Assembly: GCA_900314885.1 (NCBI GenBank)
Contig: OMWY01000005.1
Coordinates: forward strand, 49,481 to 113,480
Direction: 5' to 3'
Length of the DNA stretch: 64,000 nt
Source: an uncultured Eubacteriales bacterium
GTDB taxonomy: Bacteria > Bacillota > Clostridia > Lachnospirales > Lachnospiraceae
The position numbers and the translations under genes were made by a program. Numbering within the stretch: the first letter of the stretch is position 1; every line of letters starts with the position of its first letter. Below are positions 62,205 through 64,000 of this stretch, in pieces. The notes under the pieces are model-generated. The model worked only from the letters and a program-made list of their open reading frames with translations, made no database searches and was not told the DNA's origin.

Positions 62205-62333
62205 TAGCAGGTATAATGCGCACGTTGAGTAAATGAATTTTTCAACCACCGGTTCAATGCATTTTCCTTCCTTCTGCTGTATAATTGTTATCGTAAGGTA
62301 ACAGTTGAAAAAAGCTTTTATAGGGAGGGTAAA
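62205..62333 (+). promoter_or_regulatory. Gap with probable promoter of the AAA+ gene
   Basis: A TATAAT box lies at 62280-62285 without a good -35 at the usual distance. AGGGAGG precedes the ATG at 62334. The GGTTGAAAAATTC region before it shows nothing else. Confidence 0.45.
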
Positions 62334-62474
62334 ATGAACGGAAGAGAGAATATCTTAAGCAAAATGGAACAGAAGGAGCGCGATATTAAGCGTGACCTTG
62401 TTATGATGTTTACCTACGGAACGTGGCTTAAGTCGGAGAGCGCGAAGTACCCTTTTCAGTCATCCGGAATTTGA
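62334..62474 (+). pseudogene. 5' part of the AAA+ ATPase gene, cut by a frameshift
   Basis: The ATG at 62334 has the best ribosome site (AGGGAGG) but its frame (NGRENILSKMEQKERDIK...) stops at 62472. The same protein continues in the +1 frame from about 62460 (SHPEFEEIAKDEASIVSEMI), running into the large ORF without a stop. A single-base indel near CCCTTTTC (62450-62457) explains the break. Confidence 0.65.
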
Positions 62475-62511
62475 GGAGATCGCGAAGGATGAAGCGTCTA
62501 TTGTCAGTGAA

Positions 62512-63786
62512 ATGATAAAATACCGTCTGCACGGCAAGGAATACAATGCGGAAATCAAGCACATGTTCGCCGAAGACCAGATGAAGAGTGACAGGGTAAT
62601 TAATCTTGCGGATTATGTGCTGCCTGAGTGCGAGAAATTTGAGAAATATCATAAGGTTGACTTCAAGCGGGAAGTTGAGGCTTCTAAGAAGCAGGCTGTG
62701 GATTATTCAACAAAGGCTGATGAAGAAAATAAAGGAGGTTGCGGCAAAGAACCTAAAAAGCCCGAGTGGCCTGACGTAATAATTCATCCTGCCTTTAACC
62801 GCAAACTTGAGAGAAATGATGAGGAATACATCTGGACCAACAGTCCGAAGTATAAAATTAAGTCATCCGGACCTGACGCCGGCGTTCCATTCAGGAAAAC
62901 CCCTAAGGAAATAAAGGAGTACCTCGATAATTATGTTTTCTCACAGGACGACGCTAAAAAAGAGGCTGCCATGATGGCCTTTGAACAGGCGCACGGGAGA
63001 AAACGCAACGTAATATTCTCGGGACCCAGCGGATGCGGCAAGACGGAGATTTTCAGGACATTAAAGAAAATAGACCCGCTGATATACATTTTCGACGCAA
63101 GTAATATTACAAATGACGGGTGGTCGGGAAATAAAAAATTCTATTCTCCACTCGTGGACATGATACACCTGGGGTATGACAGATGGCAGGTTGAGCACAG
63201 CATTATAGTCTTTGATGAGTTTGATAAGCTTATCGAACCGGCGCACTCAGCTCAGGGAGATAATGTGCATGAGCAGGCGCAAGGCGAACTTCTGTCCCTG
63301 GTTGAGGGAGGCGAGCTGACATTTACAGTAAATAAGGAGCAGAGATATGATTTTGACACAAGCCATATATCGTTCGCGTTTCTTGGCGCCTTTGAAAATC
63401 TAAGAAAGAGGCAAAAGGAAAATATCAAGGCGGTCGGGTTCGGCAGTGTGATAGAGGTCCTTGAGGAGCCAGCTATAACAATGCAGGACATAGTGGCCTA
63501 CGGTCTTAGAAACGAGCTTGCGGGAAGAGTTAACAGCCTTGTTCAGCTACAGCCCTTTGATGAGGAAGGGTTTTACAGAATCGCGAAAGACGAGAAGGCC
63601 GGGATACCGAAGAAAATCGCGGATGAATACGGACTTACAAACTTCACTGTTTCCGATGATGTAGCTAGGAAGATAGCTCATGACGCTGTAGAAAACGGAA
63701 CCGGCATAAGGGGCATGCTGAACGCCGCCAAGCGCTATATGGACGTAGAACTCTACGAAAGCGGTACAATACCTGCCATAATATAA
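62512..63786 (+). CDS. AAA+ ATPase (ClpX/HslU-like module)
   Basis: Walker A is FSGPSGCGKTEIFRTL (near residue 167) and Walker B is SIIVFDEFDKLIEP (near 227), followed by the sensor region FAFLGAFENLRKRQ and a ClpX-like C-terminal lid (GTGIRGMLNAAKRYM). It lacks the ClpX zinc finger and belongs to a stand-alone AAA group. This ORF starts at an internal ATG without a ribosome site; the true start was probably 62334, so the encoded protein lacks about 55 residues unless the frameshift is an error. The substrate is unknown. Confidence 0.75.
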   Translation: MIKYRLHGKEYNAEIKHMFAEDQMKSDRVINLADYVLPECEKFEKYHKVDFKREVEASKKQAVDYSTKADEENKGGCGKEPKKPEWPDVIIHPAFNRKLERNDEEYIWTNSPKYKIKSSGPDAGVPFRKTPKEIKEYLDNYVFSQDDAKKEAAMMAFEQAHGRKRNVIFSGPSGCGKTEIFRTLKKIDPLIYIFDASNITNDGWSGNKKFYSPLVDMIHLGYDRWQVEHSIIVFDEFDKLIEPAHSAQGDNVHEQAQGELLSLVEGGELTFTVNKEQRYDFDTSHISFAFLGAFENLRKRQKENIKAVGFGSVIEVLEEPAITMQDIVAYGLRNELAGRVNSLVQLQPFDEEGFYRIAKDEKAGIPKKIADEYGLTNFTVSDDVARKIAHDAVENGTGIRGMLNAAKRYMDVELYESGTIPAII

Positions 63787-64000
63787 GCCGAAAAAAGACA
63801 CAATTACAGGGTAAAATATTTTTCATATCTGTCGATATATTTTTTAGCTCTAAAAATCGGGCGCGGGAAACCCGGTTGTTATGTAACTGTTGATTTGTAT
63901 CGAAAGCTTCCTGTATAATATAAATGGGCCCGATGAGTTGACATAAAAGGATACCTCAAGTACACTAGATTTATACTGACCACACACGTTGGTATAAATT
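63787..64000 (+). promoter_or_regulatory. Non-coding end of window with promoter
   Basis: TTGATT (63890-63895) and TATAAT (63914-63919) are 18 bases apart and point to a transcript beginning near 63926. A short inverted repeat, TTTATAC...GTATAAA, lies at the extreme end (about 63970-63998). No gene is seen before the window ends. Confidence 0.6.

Overview
The window looks like a chromosome segment of a Lachnospiraceae bacterium, possibly from the Butyrivibrio/Pseudobutyrivibrio/Roseburia side of the family. The assignment is my inference. It rests on single-subunit glycyl-tRNA synthetase, pyruvate phosphate dikinase, Ctc-type L25, Firmicutes-style Shine-Dalgarno sites (AGGAGG) and TTGACA/TATAAT promoters. 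Most housekeeping genes lie on the + strand in short, overlapping operons.

Positions 1-12.2 kb are core genome: a DUF2225 protein, an M16C metallopeptidase, era, recO, a lipoprotein, glyS, ppdK, an aldo/keto reductase, and rplY/ctc behind a strong promoter and a roughly 270-nt structured leader RNA. Positions 12.2-19.4 kb are accessory. They hold an autoregulated-looking HTH regulator with a frameshifted tail, a three-part chimeric ORF (aldehyde dehydrogenase, ABC ATPase and cytidylate-kinase-like pieces), a FUSC-HAD fusion, an AT-rich decayed type VII/LXG toxin cassette, and PrsW. Positions 19.4-36.7 kb hold a redox operon whose last gene is decayed, a GntR-ABC export operon, metY, a radical SAM gene, tRNA-Pro, a TetR-controlled MMPL plus heptad-repeat exporter unit with an orphan CIRCE-like element, and comM.

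Positions 36.9-62.2 kb form a defence-rich island. It opens with an unusual Hsp70-AAA-AAA (CbxX-type) fusion and a partner gene frameshifted in a G run. A complete type III-B CRISPR-Cas operon follows: cas6, cmr1, an HD-less cas10, cmr3, cmr4, cmr5 and a cmr6 carrying an extra S1-like domain. Ancillary genes come next: a DUF3800-like/TPR protein, a DEDDh exonuclease and a divergent CorA-like membrane protein. The adaptation genes are cas1, cas2 and a 944-aa fusion of reverse transcriptase, archaeo-eukaryotic primase (Prim-Pol) and a Cys-rich PriL-like tail. The array has 28 intact 36-nt repeats plus one degenerate terminal repeat (28 spacers). Nearly every spacer is open and protein-like only on its reverse complement, so the predicted crRNAs are antisense to coding strands. 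A type II restriction-modification cassette (C5 methylase, PD-(D/E)XK nuclease, Vsr) follows immediately. The window ends with an AAA+ ATPase gene whose 5' end is frameshifted.

How the island may work (inference): Cas1-Cas2 with the RT-Prim-Pol would capture spacers from RNA or single-stranded DNA. Cas6 would release crRNAs with an 8-nt AUUGAUAC handle. The Cmr complex would cut target RNA through Cmr4. The Cas10 GGDD palm would make a nucleotide messenger, plausibly SAM-AMP given the CorA-like partner, and the DEDDh protein could degrade it. The role of the DUF3800/TPR protein is unknown; it is the best candidate for an undescribed component.
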